Positions 45,028 through 56,689 of a stretch of 64,000 bases of DNA are shown here, piece after piece. Position numbers and translations under genes: made by a program. The notes beneath the pieces are model-generated. The model made no database searches. It was given only the letters and a program-made list of their open reading frames with translations, and was not told where the DNA came from. The stretch lies in NCBI GenBank assembly GCA_018902385.1, contig JABSSW010000001.1:806001-870000 (forward strand). The letters are read 5' to 3'. The stretch is from Physcia stellaris (Eukaryota > Ascomycota > Lecanoromycetes > Caliciales > Physciaceae). How positions within the stretch are numbered: the stretch's first letter is position 1; each line of letters opens with the position of its first letter.

Positions 45028-46389
45028 ATGCTCGTTCCGGCTTTACTGCAACGTCTATTGCAGCCGAATCAGAGTTTCCCAATAAGCCACGTACAAGTGT
45101 TACGACCAATATCGCACATACTGGCTCCCAACTTTAAATCAAATCCAACAAACCTTTACCCTTCAAGTACTTCGATATCCCGTGCTCAGCAGATTGCTCG
45201 ACACTTGTCTTCTTCCAAAGAGCAGAACAGCAGAATGTCGTCTCTACCTGTCAGCGAAAAAGCATATCACCCTAACGCACCTGGGGGTTATGCTGTCCGA
45301 AAGAATGGAGCTGCTAACACGCTCGACTACCGCATCTACATTGAAAAGGACGGGGTGCCAGTCTCGCCATTCCATGACATTCCCTTGTACGCAAATGAGC
45401 AACAAACCGTCCTCAATATGATTGTTGAGATTCCAAGATGGACAAACGCTAAATTGGAGGTCGGTCGCAACCCAGACGGTCACGCCACTCGTTGCCAACT
45501 CGTTAACTCCAATCTCGAAACCGAGTCCTGACGAATGGTTTAGATCTCCAAAGAGGAACCCCTAAATCCAATCAAGCAAGACGTGAAGAAGGGCAAACTT
45601 CGTTACGTTCGTAATTGCTTCCCCCATCACGGTTACTTGTGGAACTACGGTGCATTTCCTCAGGTAGGGCTATCTTTCCGTGTTTCAGAGGCTTGAGTCC
45701 TGACCTTAGGTGTATCAGACCTGGGAGGACCCGAATGTGGTCCATCCGGAAACCAAAGCGAAAGGTGATAACGACCCATTGGATGTCTGTGAGATTGGCG
45801 AGCTTGTCGCTACACCTGGACAGATCAAGCAGGTCAAGGTTTTAGGTGTGATGGCTCTGCTTGATGAAGAAGAGACCGACTGGAAAATCATCGTCATTGA
45901 CGTGAACGATCCATTGGCGCCAAGGCTAAATGACATCGAGGATGTCGAGCGACACCTACCAGGTCTTCTTAGAGCAACCAACGAGTGGTTCAGGATCTAC
46001 AAGATCCCAGACGGAAAGCCTGAAAATCAGTTCGCCTTTTCAGGCGAATGCAAGAACAAGAAGTGAGAACGCTCCGCGCCCGTTGAAGATTTGCTAAAAA
46101 CGCCATTTTCCAGATACGCTACGGACGTTGTTCGCGAATGTGCAGAAGCTTGGGAAAAGCTTATAATTGGAAAAACTGAGCGCGGTGATATCTCCCTGTA
46201 AGCTGGTTCGATTGACAATTTATCGGCCAAGCACCACTAACACACCTAAGTGCTAATGTAACGGTCAACCACTCCACCGACCGCGAAACACCTGGATCTC
46301 GAAATATTCCAAGGCACCAGGAGCTCCAGCCTGCACCTATTGATGGCATTTATGATAAGTGGTTCTTCATTTCCGGTGCAGCTGTCTAG
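45028..46389 (+). CDS. ipp1: Inorganic pyrophosphatase (family I) with N-terminal extension
   Basis: Hydrolyses pyrophosphate and drives biosynthetic reactions. Five exons (45028-45459, 45544-45663, 45719-46062, 46114-46197, 46251-46389) give 372 aa. The catalytic core reads [71 protein letters not shown] and the metal site [12 protein letters not shown], then [32 protein letters not shown] and the end [11 protein letters not shown]. In-frame ATGs lie at 45028 and 45235. The first adds a 69-residue, Arg/Ser-rich, acid-poor segment ([17 protein letters not shown]...) that looks like a mitochondrial presequence; the second starts a cytosolic form. Confidence 0.92.
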
Positions 46390-47582
46390 ACTAGCTCTGC
46401 TGTTTGAGGCTATGCCTCTGGTGATAATGTACACATGAATAGGTAGTTGAAAGAACAGGGGGCCTAAAACAGATCCCTATTGACTTTGGAGGTCGAAGGA
46501 AAAAAAATTTCACCTCGCCATTGTCCACTTTCCACCGTAGTTTTCATATGATCAGTGCGGGCTTCTGTCCAAGAATCGTTGCGTCCTCTGTGTTGTATGT
46601 TCCACTGCCCGCGGCCAGCCTAGTTGACTCCCTCAATCATCTGTCGCCTGCTAGCTCGGCCTGGCGATTCAAGGCCCTGGAATGTCTGTCGACCTCCTGT
46701 ACTATATCCTCAATCTTCAAGTTCTCGGTATCTAAAGCTATCTCTTTCCCGTTCTCTGAGTTTTGCGCCAGTCAGTCTGCAAATCATCCGACCGCTCAAG
46801 GATGTCGGCAGGAGGTATGGGCTACCCACTCAATTTGACGTGAAGCATGCTTTGTTCCTGGCTGTATCTTGGAAGTATTGTCGTATTTATTTTCATTATT
46901 GTGCGCGCATTGGCCGGTAGCTGTGCTAGGAAGAAACGACAAGCGTTGCCAGACTTCTTGAAAGGGTTGAACTGGACAGAAACCTCGGTGATGAATTTTG
47001 CGATCATTATCGTGATACTTTGAAACGTTAATAAATTTAGGGGTAGGTAAGCTTGCGCTCTCTCCCAGGGATTGGGAAGCCGGATAATTACCTAAGGTAA
47101 GGTACCGCTAGGCTATTCTATGTCGAGTCCATTCCAGGTTCAATATTAATCGTTCGAGTCGCTTTCTTTGAGTTACATCTGGTGCACCTCAATCATCGGA
47201 AACGGCAAGAGCGCCGGGTTGTCTCACCATGTCAGACCACCGCCTCCGGATTACACGGATTTAAGAAATAATCCATTCGGTTGGTCTGAACCGGAAACCG
47301 GCCATATCCTGTATTTGATCTTCGAGACCAGTAAGGTAGGTATCCATTATCCAAGTATCAGCTAGCCGCTTTGAGGGTATTTACCATTAGCTCAAGTTAT
47401 CCGCCACACAAGCTCAATTATGGATTCCGCTCGAGACCTACCGACGCTAACGGAACGAAGTCCCGAGACATGCGCCGAGCACCACATGCTCTAGAGCGGA
47501 ATTTCCCCGCTGGTCTTGGACCGAGATGATTAGTATTGCGTTGCTGGCTACACGTAGTAACTTAGCAGGATCTCTCCGTGCA
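46390..47582. other. 1.2-kb intergenic region
   Basis: Open frames at 46521-46838 and 47168-47365 show no known domain or signal. An ATG at 47526 is in frame with the next gene but 19 codons upstream of the conserved start. Confidence 0.5.
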
Positions 47583-48968
47583 ATGAGTTTTCAAGACCTC
47601 AACGCTCGACTTGTACTTCTCTTTGATGCTTATAAACAGACTCTGCAGTTAATCAATCGTCTTGCCAGACTGCCCGCGCAGCCCGGCTCAAGTAGTCTAA
47701 GTACTGATTCTTCGGATGCACGACTAGAGCTTGGGGCGGAGATTCATCAAAGCTTGAAGGAGCAAGAGGAAAGTTTCGAACTCTTACGACAGGACGTCGA
47801 GGACCAGACCACTAACGCGGGCTGGGCGTCGGCCGCTCGAAACAGAAACAGCGAGAGAGAGAAGGACCGGACAGATTTAGTGACGCAGGTCACCCGGTTG
47901 GGGGAAAATTTGAGATCGTAAGTCCACATACATCGAGTACTCTACATCTCTAGCTAAGTATCGTTGTCACAGTGCTCGTAATCAATTCAGAAAAGCTCAG
48001 CTCCAAGCCAAACGCAACGCAGAGGCTGCTAAACGGAAAGAAAAAGAGATTTTGTTCGCAGGTGTTCAAGAGGGTAACAGCACTGCAGGTCTTGTCCGAC
48101 GGAAAGGACAGGATAAGCTGTCACAAGACGAAGTGTTGCTCAACGCTTCGAGCGACATTACAGTCGCTCTAAGACGGACTCATGCTTTGATGCAAACCGA
48201 GCTCACCAAAAGCCAGTTCGCACAAGAGACGCTAGGTGAACTTAGAAAATCCGGGCGAAGCTTTGGTAGCTAATGCCATGATTTACAGAGGAGTCGACTG
48301 CAGCCCTCTCCACTCTTTCTGAATCTTACAATAATCTCGATAACCTTCTCTCATCGTCACGAACTCTTGTCTCGAGCCTACTGAGATCCCAAAAGTCAGA
48401 CACGTGGTACCTCGAAACCGCCTTCTGGCTTCTCGTAGTAACAATTTGCTGGCTCATCTTTCGACGCATTCTCTACGGCCCCGGCTGGTGGTTACTTTAT
48501 CTTCCCATCAACTTGATCTGGCGGTTGATGGTTTTGAACACTCAGGTAATCTTGAGTTTACTTGCAAGTGTTGCTGGTAGTGTCGGCGGAATAAAACAAA
48601 GCAAAGTCATCTCACAAGCTTCGGAAAGGATCTCCAAGAGTCTCGTTGTCAAGCCTAGTGCGACAGGAGAGTTTCCGACTTTTCAGCCCAATATGCCTGC
48701 GCCATCCATCGCGGTAGGAGCTGGCGGAAGCGGAGCTAAAGCTGTGCAAGTAGAGCAAGTATCCAAGAAGTCAGGTACAAGCTTGTCAGACCAGATAGGT
48801 GATATGGCAGAGTCCGCCCAGACGGCCACTCAGTCCGCGGATACTGCGTCCACAAAAGACGTCCAAGGAACGGTCCTGGAGGAACGAAGTAGCGGCGAGC
48901 CTCCTAACCCCAAGAAGAGAATGTGGGAGGAGCCAACTCAGGAGACTCGTCCAAGGGATGAGCTATAA
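47583..48968 (+). CDS. sec20: Sec20-type SNARE (retrograde Golgi-to-ER transport)
   Basis: A Q-SNARE of the ER that receives COPI vesicles. Three exons (47583-47917, 47973-48235, 48289-48968) give 425 aa. It starts MSFQDLNARLVLLFDAYKQT. Helical regions follow, then the Sec20/SNARE core FRKAQLQAKRNAEAAKRKEK, SSDITVALRRTHALMQTELTKSQFAQETLEESTAALSTLSESY and LLRSQKSDTWY. A double hydrophobic anchor follows (AFWLLVVTICWLIFRRILYG and WWLLYLPINLIW). The protein then has a long lumenal tail ending in RDEL, an HDEL-like ER retrieval signal also known from yeast Sec20. An in-frame ATG at 47526 would add 19 residues but matches nothing conserved. Confidence 0.88.
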
Positions 48969-49302
48969 ATCTCTCTACATAGTTCTTCAAAGCTCAGATT
49001 CGCTTGTGCAGGTAATACAAGATGTACCACGATAAACAAAAGAACATTTCATGAACGACAGTGACTATTGTTAAATAGAGACGCTTGGTCCCCGATACAT
49101 TGTGTTTAAGAGGGTTTTCATACACCCCCCGCCCGCTGGGAATCCGCCCGCTGATGACTAGTCGCGTGTATACGCGGTCGATCTCCGCAAGACGGTACCC
49201 CCTACCTTAGATATACCCCCCCGTGTTACAACATAGCACTCTTGGTCATACACGTACTTTCTGGTCCTCAAAGATCTTAGACTGAGGAAAGCGTCATATA
49301 TC
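48969..49302. other. Intergenic
   Basis: Contains a C-rich stretch (CACCCCCCGCCCGC near 49124) just upstream of the MGMT-family gene; otherwise nothing seen. Confidence 0.5.
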
Positions 49303-50202
49303 ATGTCGCTTAATGATCTACGTGCGAGCTGGACTACCCTGTACAAACACACACTTCCCACCCTCGCTATTAGCAAGTCTCCGGTTCAACAACGTTGGCC
49401 GGTGCACATCGATCACTGCTTCGCCCGGATTATACTCGACTCTGTGATTGGAATGGATGCACCATGGACAGCTAAGCTCAGAGCTCCAGCGTGGAAGAAC
49501 ATGAGTGTGGAGCAATTGAAAGATGCTATCGATGTCGGGCAGCAGATCGCTCTTGGGGCACTCGACCTGGCGGAATTAGACGACAAGAGTTTAGCTCTGA
49601 GAGGAAATATCAAGCATGACAATTCCCAAAGAAAGAGAAAGAGACAGAACGATGCAGGGGACGAAGAAGACGAGAGGATTCAATCGGGCAAGATAAAACC
49701 AAAAGTCAAGAATAAAAGGGCCCTTCAGTCAGACATTCGCTCCTCTTTAGCCAGGCAGGCAGGAGAGCAGATAAGTTTGCCATCACCTTCAGCAATACCG
49801 ACACCAATTGATGCCCAGCTGTCGAACTTGATCGCCTTTAGTAATCTTACGCCTTTTCGGCAACGCGTTCTCCTGGCTCTTTGCCAGGTTCCGCCCGGTA
49901 GCGTTACGACATACGCTGCGATGTCTAATTACCTAGGCTCCTGTCCACGTGCCGTCGGGAATGCCTTGAGAAACAACCCTTTCGCTCCTAGAGTGCCATG
50001 TCACCGAGTCGTAGCTAGCGGCGGTGGTATAGGAGGCTTTGGTGGAGAATGGGGCGCTCAGGGAAAGCATGCTTCCGAAAAGGTGAATATGCTAAAGCGA
50101 GAGGGCGTGCGCGTGGATAAAAGGGCGAAAGGGTCCTGGACCAGATATGGACTGAATTTGTGTAAAAAGCCCTGTGGAATCTCAGGGTTCAGGTGTTCGT
50201 AA
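49303..50202 (+). CDS. MGMT-family O6-alkylguanine-DNA alkyltransferase with extra N-terminal domain
   Basis: A single exon of 299 aa. The C-terminal part, about residues 185-285, is a methylguanine-DNA methyltransferase domain. It shows TPFRQRVLLALCQVPPGSVTTYAAMSNYLG, the helix-turn-helix arginine finger in CPRAVGNALRNNPFAPRVPCHRVV with the acceptor Cys of PCHRV, then GGFGG. It would repair O6-alkylguanine suicidally in the nucleus. The N-terminal 110 residues (MSLNDLRASWTTLYKHTLPTL, RWPVHIDHCFARIILDSVIG, NMSVEQLKDAIDVG, LDLAELDDKSLALRG) form a compact conserved-looking module I know only from fungal proteins of unknown function. A basic linker (KRKRQNDAGDEEDE) joins them. The open frame through both parts supports a real fusion. 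Confidence 0.87.
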   Translation: MSLNDLRASWTTLYKHTLPTLAISKSPVQQRWPVHIDHCFARIILDSVIGMDAPWTAKLRAPAWKNMSVEQLKDAIDVGQQIALGALDLAELDDKSLALRGNIKHDNSQRKRKRQNDAGDEEDERIQSGKIKPKVKNKRALQSDIRSSLARQAGEQISLPSPSAIPTPIDAQLSNLIAFSNLTPFRQRVLLALCQVPPGSVTTYAAMSNYLGSCPRAVGNALRNNPFAPRVPCHRVVASGGGIGGFGGEWGAQGKHASEKVNMLKREGVRVDKRAKGSWTRYGLNLCKKPCGISGFRCS

Positions 50203-50865
50203 TGTACAAAACCAGCTTCATCGACAAGGCCGATAAGATTAACACTAGAAGTGAGTTCAATCACCTCATGTCGTCGCCAGTATGCTCGCGATATAGAAAT
50301 ATTTTATTGCTGACTGGCCAGGAAATCCATCTAGAACACCCTACTTGTGACATAGGTTACCTACGTAAGGAACACAGTTGGGTTCCGAATCGCCGAGGAG
50401 CCAATATAATACCGTAATCTGGTCTTGGGACTACAGGGCACCTGGGCAATAATAATAGGATTATAATGCTAAGGTACCGTAGGTAATCAAGGGGCAGGTC
50501 ACGTGATTTCTCGCACCAATTCCATTCAACCCACCAAAACCTCATTATTATTGTTATCGTTATATACAGTCAACCATGTCAATTGTTCTTGCCATCATAC
50601 TTGATTCACGTATTGAGCTTGTCAGGAAAGCTCCTCACGTGATTATCCAAGCACAGAGGATCTCCGCAATTGGTGCAGAGAATCACGTGACCTGCTTCTT
50701 AAATACCGTAGCATTGCCTTAAAGTAAGTTGGGACGAGCTTCGACAAGCGCCATAGCCGCGACGTCTTTTTATCTTCTCACGCTTCTGCACATGACGCGG
50801 GAGACCTCGATGTTGAATAAGGCACCCTAAGGTACGACCTACTAGACGTTTGATCCTGTGACGCC
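50203..50865. other. Promoter region with three TCACGTGA palindromes
   Basis: No gene seen. Three identical E-box octamers lie near 50499-50506, 50635-50642 and 50683-50690, upstream of the MFS gene. Confidence 0.6.
50499..50690. promoter_or_regulatory. Cluster of three TCACGTGA E-boxes
   Basis: Three perfect 8-bp palindromes, spaced about 136 and 48 bp apart and 175-370 bp upstream of the MFS start. The core CACGTG is bound by bHLH factors such as Cbf1/Pho4/SREBP types, and RTCACGTG resembles the yeast CDEI element. Three exact copies in 190 bp are unlikely by chance in this window, but the factor is unknown. Confidence 0.5.
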
Positions 50866-52663
50866 ATGTTTACAGGGACCACAGTTCAAGCCGCGTCATA
50901 TCTTCTAGGTGTTTGCCTGTTCTCTATCGCCTTTTTGGTGTTCTTAAACTCTTCAGTCTCATTTGTTGTGACTGACCTTCTTAAGCAAGAACACGGAATT
51001 GGTAATGCAGTGGGCACATTAGGCTTCGCCGATGAACTCGTTGCACTTGTAGCTTGTCCCACCTGGGGCATCATTTCTGACCGGATAGGGGTCAGAGCGG
51101 TAAGTGCCCTGGTCTGCCAGCTTTCTGATCTCCTAAAATGTGCTGTAGGTCTGTGTCATAGGCTACGCCATCATTGGTCTCGCATTGTTTTCGTTTGTTC
51201 AAGCACACAATGTCTTTCCTCAATTACTTCTCGCGAGGTTGTTCTTCAGCATCGGTGGGGCAGCAAGCTCGACAATGGTCACCGCCATGCTTCCTGCGAT
51301 GATTACTCCTCATAGGATTCATGACTCCTCTTCGGCAGCGGGAACGGCGACATCGACGAATGGGCACACATTGTCGCCATCCATATCATCTGAGCTCACC
51401 ATCACTCCATCACGGCATCATCAACAAACAGCGCAACGCTCCTCCAGCTCGGCGAGCCCCCTTCCCGCCCCGGCGCCCACGCGGCTTGCTGGGTTTGTCG
51501 GCCTCTTCACTGGGTCTGGAGCCTTAGTGGCCTTGGTACTTTTCCTCCCTCTGCCCGCCAATTTTCGAAATCGAGGCATAGACGCTGGAGTTGCAGTTAA
51601 GTATAGCTATTATGTTGTGGGAGCAGTAGCTCTTACTGTGGCGGTCTTAGTCTTCTTTGGTCTTCGAAATATACCCGCTGAGGAAGGTAAAGGCTTCGCT
51701 AACTTACGAAAAGCCAAAGATACAATTAGTGATGAATCTAGCACCGTCAAAAATCTCTCATATGGACGGATGCTGCTCTGTGCGATTCGATTGGGTTTTA
51801 CAAGTACTACGTTATCTTTGGGCTATGCAGGTGGCTTTGTTGCGCGCGCATCCTCGGTCGGCATATCACTTTTTATACCCTTATTCGTGAACGGCTGGTT
51901 TATATCCTCGGGTATGTGCGAGAGGCTACCTGACCAGTCCGAGGCTGTGAGCTTGCCTATGTCTGATCATTGTGGAAGGGCGTATGTGGTTGCCGCAGAG
52001 CTTACTGGGGTCTCCCAGACCGTTGCTCTGGTTTTTGCTCCTATCTTTGGATACCTAGCTGATCGATATCCTCGGTTCAACACTCCACTTCTACTTGCAG
52101 CACTACTAGGCGTTGTGGGGTACCTCAGCCTTGCAAATCTGGACAGTCCGGATCCCAAATCAGTGGGTGGGAGCCCTTGGGTATTCTTTGTGATGGCCTT
52201 GCTGGGCCTCAGCCAAATTGGGGCTATTGTTTGTAGCTTAGGCCTGCTGGGTCGCTGCGTCCTTGAAGCTGACGCGGTGACTCAAGCTTCTGATGGGGAG
52301 AGCAGAACCCCGGGCACTATGCTTGAACCGAACAATGCTTCTGGCAACGAATCGGGGCAATCGACAAACAATGTTCATATGAGTAGTCCAGTCACAGAAA
52401 ACGTTAGTGATGCAGACGAGACGCGTGCTCTGCTTACTGGCCCGTTCGCCCACCAAACTTCTCGTCAGCACTTGAAAGGCTCCATAGCAGGCGTCTATTC
52501 GCTTGCAGGCGCTGCCGGAATCTTGCTTTTGACGAAGCTTGGTGGCTATCTTTTTGATCATGCGTCACCATCGGCACCTTTCTATATGCTGGCAAGCTTC
52601 AACGGCCTGCTTTTGCTTCTCGGCCTATTGTGCGGCATATTGAAAGAGCGGCTTCGCGACTAG
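50866..52663 (+). CDS. Major facilitator superfamily transporter
   Basis: Two exons (50866-51099, 51149-52663) give 582 aa. Twelve or so TM helices are visible. The first is ASYLLGVCLFSIAFLVFLNSSV. The MFS loop 2-3 motif appears as CPTWGIISDRIGVRA. A Gly/Ala-rich helix 4-5 region follows (LLLARLFFSIGGAASSTMVTAMLP), then a long Ser-rich central loop, then GVSQTVALVFAPIFGYLADR as the second-half repeat of the loop motif. The last helix pair is GVYSLAGAAGILLLTKLGGYLFD and FYMLASFNGLLLLLGLLCG. The substrate cannot be read from sequence. A stretch near 51900-51975 (GMCERLPDQSEAVSL) could be a retained intron, because it starts GTATGTG. Confidence 0.87.
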
Positions 52664-54388
52664 GTGCGCCTACAGCCTGCAGGCAGTCACCAGCTTCAAG
52701 CTTGCTAAGGCTGCTACTAGCTTCGAAAGGGAAACAGAGACTATTCCAAACATGAACATAAAGGGGTCTCTCTCGGGGACCAGCGCCGATGAGCGTGGCA
52801 GTTCTGTTGCTATTGCCTTAGCAATGTCAGATCTCATGCTTTACCCGACGGTCATATGAAACGTGGTCATTTACGATCTGTCAGCGAATGGAACCAACCA
52901 TGACATATGACTAAAGACTAGTGGCTAGCTTCTATCCTTGAGCCTGTTTGGGTAAACAAAACTCCAGGACTTACGACGAGGCGAAGCAGCCTGTAACAAA
53001 GTATGAGCTGTCTTGCACTAGAATCACGCAGGAATTGTGCAAGCCCTCGATCTTTGCTCTCCCATTCGCAAGCATCCGATAACGTGCAAAGGCCCTTCAA
53101 GCAAATCGTCACATTAGTTGGGAGATTAAATGGTATCCGAGTCGCAGCTTATTCATAATTCCCAAGTAGTGTAGCCTGTCAAGGCATAGGAAGGGTTGCC
53201 AGGCTATTTCTCGCGCTAAGGCCAGTGCACCAGCCGATGGCCTTCAAGCACGAAGAACTGCTCGTGCTAAGAGGCGGAGATTGTACAAGCATCAAGGTTG
53301 GCATCCACGCTCCGCACCTTGCTAGTTATGTCGCCTCCCATTTGACCGCTCATTTGCGGTTGTGGCGTTCTCCAACCCCGGATTCATTCGCAATTTCAGA
53401 TTTTCCATCACGTCGATCGGTGATCTGGACGTCAGATTTAGCTTCATGTTCGAAATCTGTAGTGAGAGGTTGTTTGTGGTCAAAAGTTTGCTTCATCCAG
53501 AGCCAATTGCAAACACACCATCGACAGCCTTGACAGAACGTACTAGGGGAACTAAGTACCCGACCGCATCTCAACGCCTGCACCACGATGCACTTTTTTT
53601 ATTCTATCCTTGACAGGGTCTGTCCTTACCGAGGCGACTTACGCTTTTATGACTGAATCATGCATGGTATCGACTAGTCCGAGGATTGAGTAAGTAAAAA
53701 GCGAGCCGGAATACTGTTCGAAAAGATCACGAAGTCTATAAACCACGATTGAACCATAATTGAGTGAGCATGAACCCTTGGTAAATGAGGCCCAACATCC
53801 CTCCCCAAACAAAGCGGACTTACAACCTCTGTAAAAAGTTCTGTGCTGTGACTCGCTACCCGTTAGGGGAACCAGTCCTCCGTTGACACAGAAGGCATCA
53901 CGCGAAGCCGTATGGTCTTTCATTTCCGCACATAGTTTGCCGGCCTGTCCACCAGACTCGTAAGCTTTGATCTATTGGAGTCCACGTTGGTCAGGGAATG
54001 GACAGAGAATTGCCATCGGCAGTATAGCAGCATCGTGAATTGAAACATCCTCCCCCTGTTTTTCGTTATCGAACGTACTTCCGCCAATGTTGAAGTGATC
54101 TTTGACAAAACATGTCCTTCGCAATCTGATATCATCCTTCAGCTCCTTTCCGAACCCGCCGGCTGCATTGACACTAACCGATCTTCCATCAATTGCAGCA
54201 TGGGAACGGTGCTTGCCGCCTCACCGCTTGAAATTACTGCCACTTTCTTTGGCGCGAACGTCGCGAACAACCCTGGCCGACGATACTGCAACTTTCCTAG
54301 GCCTTTCGACGACCCGTTACCTGACTAGAGTGTACTCAGAAGATCCTATCCGGCTATATCGCTCACTCGCCAGCGGCACTGTCTGGGG
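52664..54388. other. 1.7-kb intergenic region
   Basis: Scattered short open frames without domains. An open stretch at 54095-54328 could hold a leader exon of the SANT/Myb-like gene but no conserved sequence supports it. Confidence 0.45.
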
Positions 54389-56222
54389 ATGACTTTCGAT
54401 AGGCATGCAACGCCCGGATGTCTATTATCTCCCATGCATGTTGAGTCAGTCAATGAAGATTCAACAAAGAGAGCGAGTTGCAATAGCCATATCGAAGAGT
54501 GGCTGGCTTCGTCACAGCTTGATACTGCCTTGATCAATCAATTGGAGTCATCGACAGAAGCCCTCGCGTCCGATTCATCACTGTCATTACTCGCCCAGAC
54601 CCCTTGGCAGGCCGGGATGTCTGTACTGCACTTACCAGCAACACACGCCAAAATCGGAGACGCTGTCAGCGTGCCGAGTGCTTGTCTTGAATTTAAAGGG
54701 CAGCAGGCACTCTTGGGGGAACATTCACGGGCTCTCCAATTTGAAGATACTGTGTGTTCCAGACCATATGATGAGTACAGAGAATCCTCGATGCTACCAA
54801 CCACCGGTGCTACGCCGTTTGGTCCATACCCTTGGTCAGAAATAGCTAGAAATCTAATGGCCATCAACCCGCGCGACACCTTGACTCTATCTCCTGAATC
54901 ACCGGATTTTGGGGCATTTCAGTGCGAAGCGGTGGTCGAAGACCGCGAATCTACGAATTCAGTTCATTCTGAGACTGATGTCGACATACGCTCCGTTGTT
55001 ACCCCTGCCACCACATTCAGCCCATCCTCTTCCAGCTACACATTGTCCGGCTCGAACAATTCGTACAGTACTTTACTAAGCTTAGACAGAACTACCAGCG
55101 CTTGCACATCTTGTCCACTCGGCCCAGATCAGTACGAATTGTCAGGGCCAGCTGCTGTCGACATCGGCATAGCTCCTCTGGTCATGGCCGAGCCTGAAGT
55201 GATAAATCCTTGGCCAAGCTGGCTAAGAAGTCATAATCTCACTCATAGTCCTGCTGTCCCTAGGTCTGTGCCGTTGGACTGTCGACTCAACACGGATTTT
55301 ACGAGCTTAGGGATTACTTGGAATACGTCAACTGAATACTCATATCAGGGGACTCCGCCAGACAAGGGCGCTTCGACTGTGTCTCTGCCGAACGCATGTA
55401 GCTTTCCCAAACAGATGGCTAGAGAAGTAAGACTCTCCAAACACACTGACTCTCAGACGTTGCGACCATCTGACCTATGGAGCCCACCGGCAGATGTCCA
55501 CGCCTCAGAGCTGCCCTTTCCGGACATGGTTTATGAAGCCAGGGAATTGGATTCGTCGAAAAGAGCTCAACTGCCTGTCAAGAAAGCGGCCTCAAACTTC
55601 TCTCTAGCAAAATTAGGAAGTCATCATTCGAGAGCTGGCACTTACAGCAACGCGTGTCAAGTCAAGAGTTCCTGTTTCCCTAAGTGCAAGAAGACTCATT
55701 CAAGCGATAGACCATCAGACTCAAGATCGCAACGTCGAGCCTGTGATGAGTTTCTAGTTCGATCCAAGCTCGCTGGAAAGTCGTATAGAGACATTCGACT
55801 CGAGGGGCGCTTCACAGAAGCTGAGTCCACGCTTCGAGGGCGATTTCGCACCTTGACCAAACGCAAGGAACAGCGGGTCCGAAAGCCGCAGTGGCACGAA
55901 AAAGACGTAAGCTGCTCCTTCTTTCAACTACTTCAACGTCTGTCTCCTAGAACATGTCAAACTAAGGTACTGCCTGCGCTAGATCAAGCTTCTCAAGCAG
56001 GCTGTCGACGAGGCTCAGGATGTAGCGCAGCAAGCTCAAACACTTGATGATTGGGGAAGGAAAATGGGGACGAAGCCGGTCAAGATCCCTTGGAAGCAGG
56101 TGTCGGATAGAATTTACAAGCGGGGGGGATCATACAAATTTGGGAACGCGACGTGTCGGAAGAAATGGGACGAGATTTCTGAAGATGAGCGAATAATGCG
56201 CGACCAGGCCAGTGAAGAGTAG
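54389..56222 (+). CDS. SANT/Myb-like DNA-binding domain protein
   Basis: Two exons (54389-55906, 55983-56222) give 585 aa. The first 430 residues are Ser/Thr-rich and low in conserved motifs (for example a Ser-rich run at SSSSYTLSGSNNSYSTL). The C-terminus carries a fungal Myb-like module: ACDEFLVRSKLAGKSYRDI, FTEAESTLRGRFRTLTKRKEQRVRKPQW, HEKD joined to IKLLKQAVDEAQ, and IPWKQVSDRIYKRGGSYKFGNATCRKKWDEI. The acceptor at 55982 is the one that restores the KLLKQAV helix. Probably a nuclear regulator; targets unknown. The gene ends tail to tail with the next gene. Confidence 0.78.
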
Positions 56223-56689
56223 CTTTGTGTGGACGAAGCTCATAGTGATTCGGTTCAGGAATCAATCAACAAGTTCACTTGTTGGAGGTGGATTGAAGCG
56301 GATAAGTGACCACATTGCCCCTGAGTTCAGTATTGTTGCCGTGCGTCTTCGTTGTCGGTATTTCTTCAGCAATACAGCTATTCCCACGATCGGTAACCCC
56401 CAAAGGAGTTACTTAGGCCTAACCTCACGTCGGACTTAGAGATATTTCTCGACCTGTCATCAATACTTCCATAGCCAATGCCGCGAGTTTACAGACGAAC
56501 CAAGCCGTGAGAATCCGGGAAAGAATTGATATGCAATGCTGGTAGGGTCTTATTTGACGTGATCACGCTTCAACTAGTGACATGTCCCTTAATGGACTCA
56601 TGGACATTCGAATCATACGACACAATGTAACATATCTCGATGTCCTTGCAGTTCTCATGTCACGGATAGACCCTCATGACTAGACGACA
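56223..56689. other. Convergent intergenic region
   Basis: Between the convergent stop codons of the Myb-like and Ap4A phosphorylase genes. No feature seen. Confidence 0.55.
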
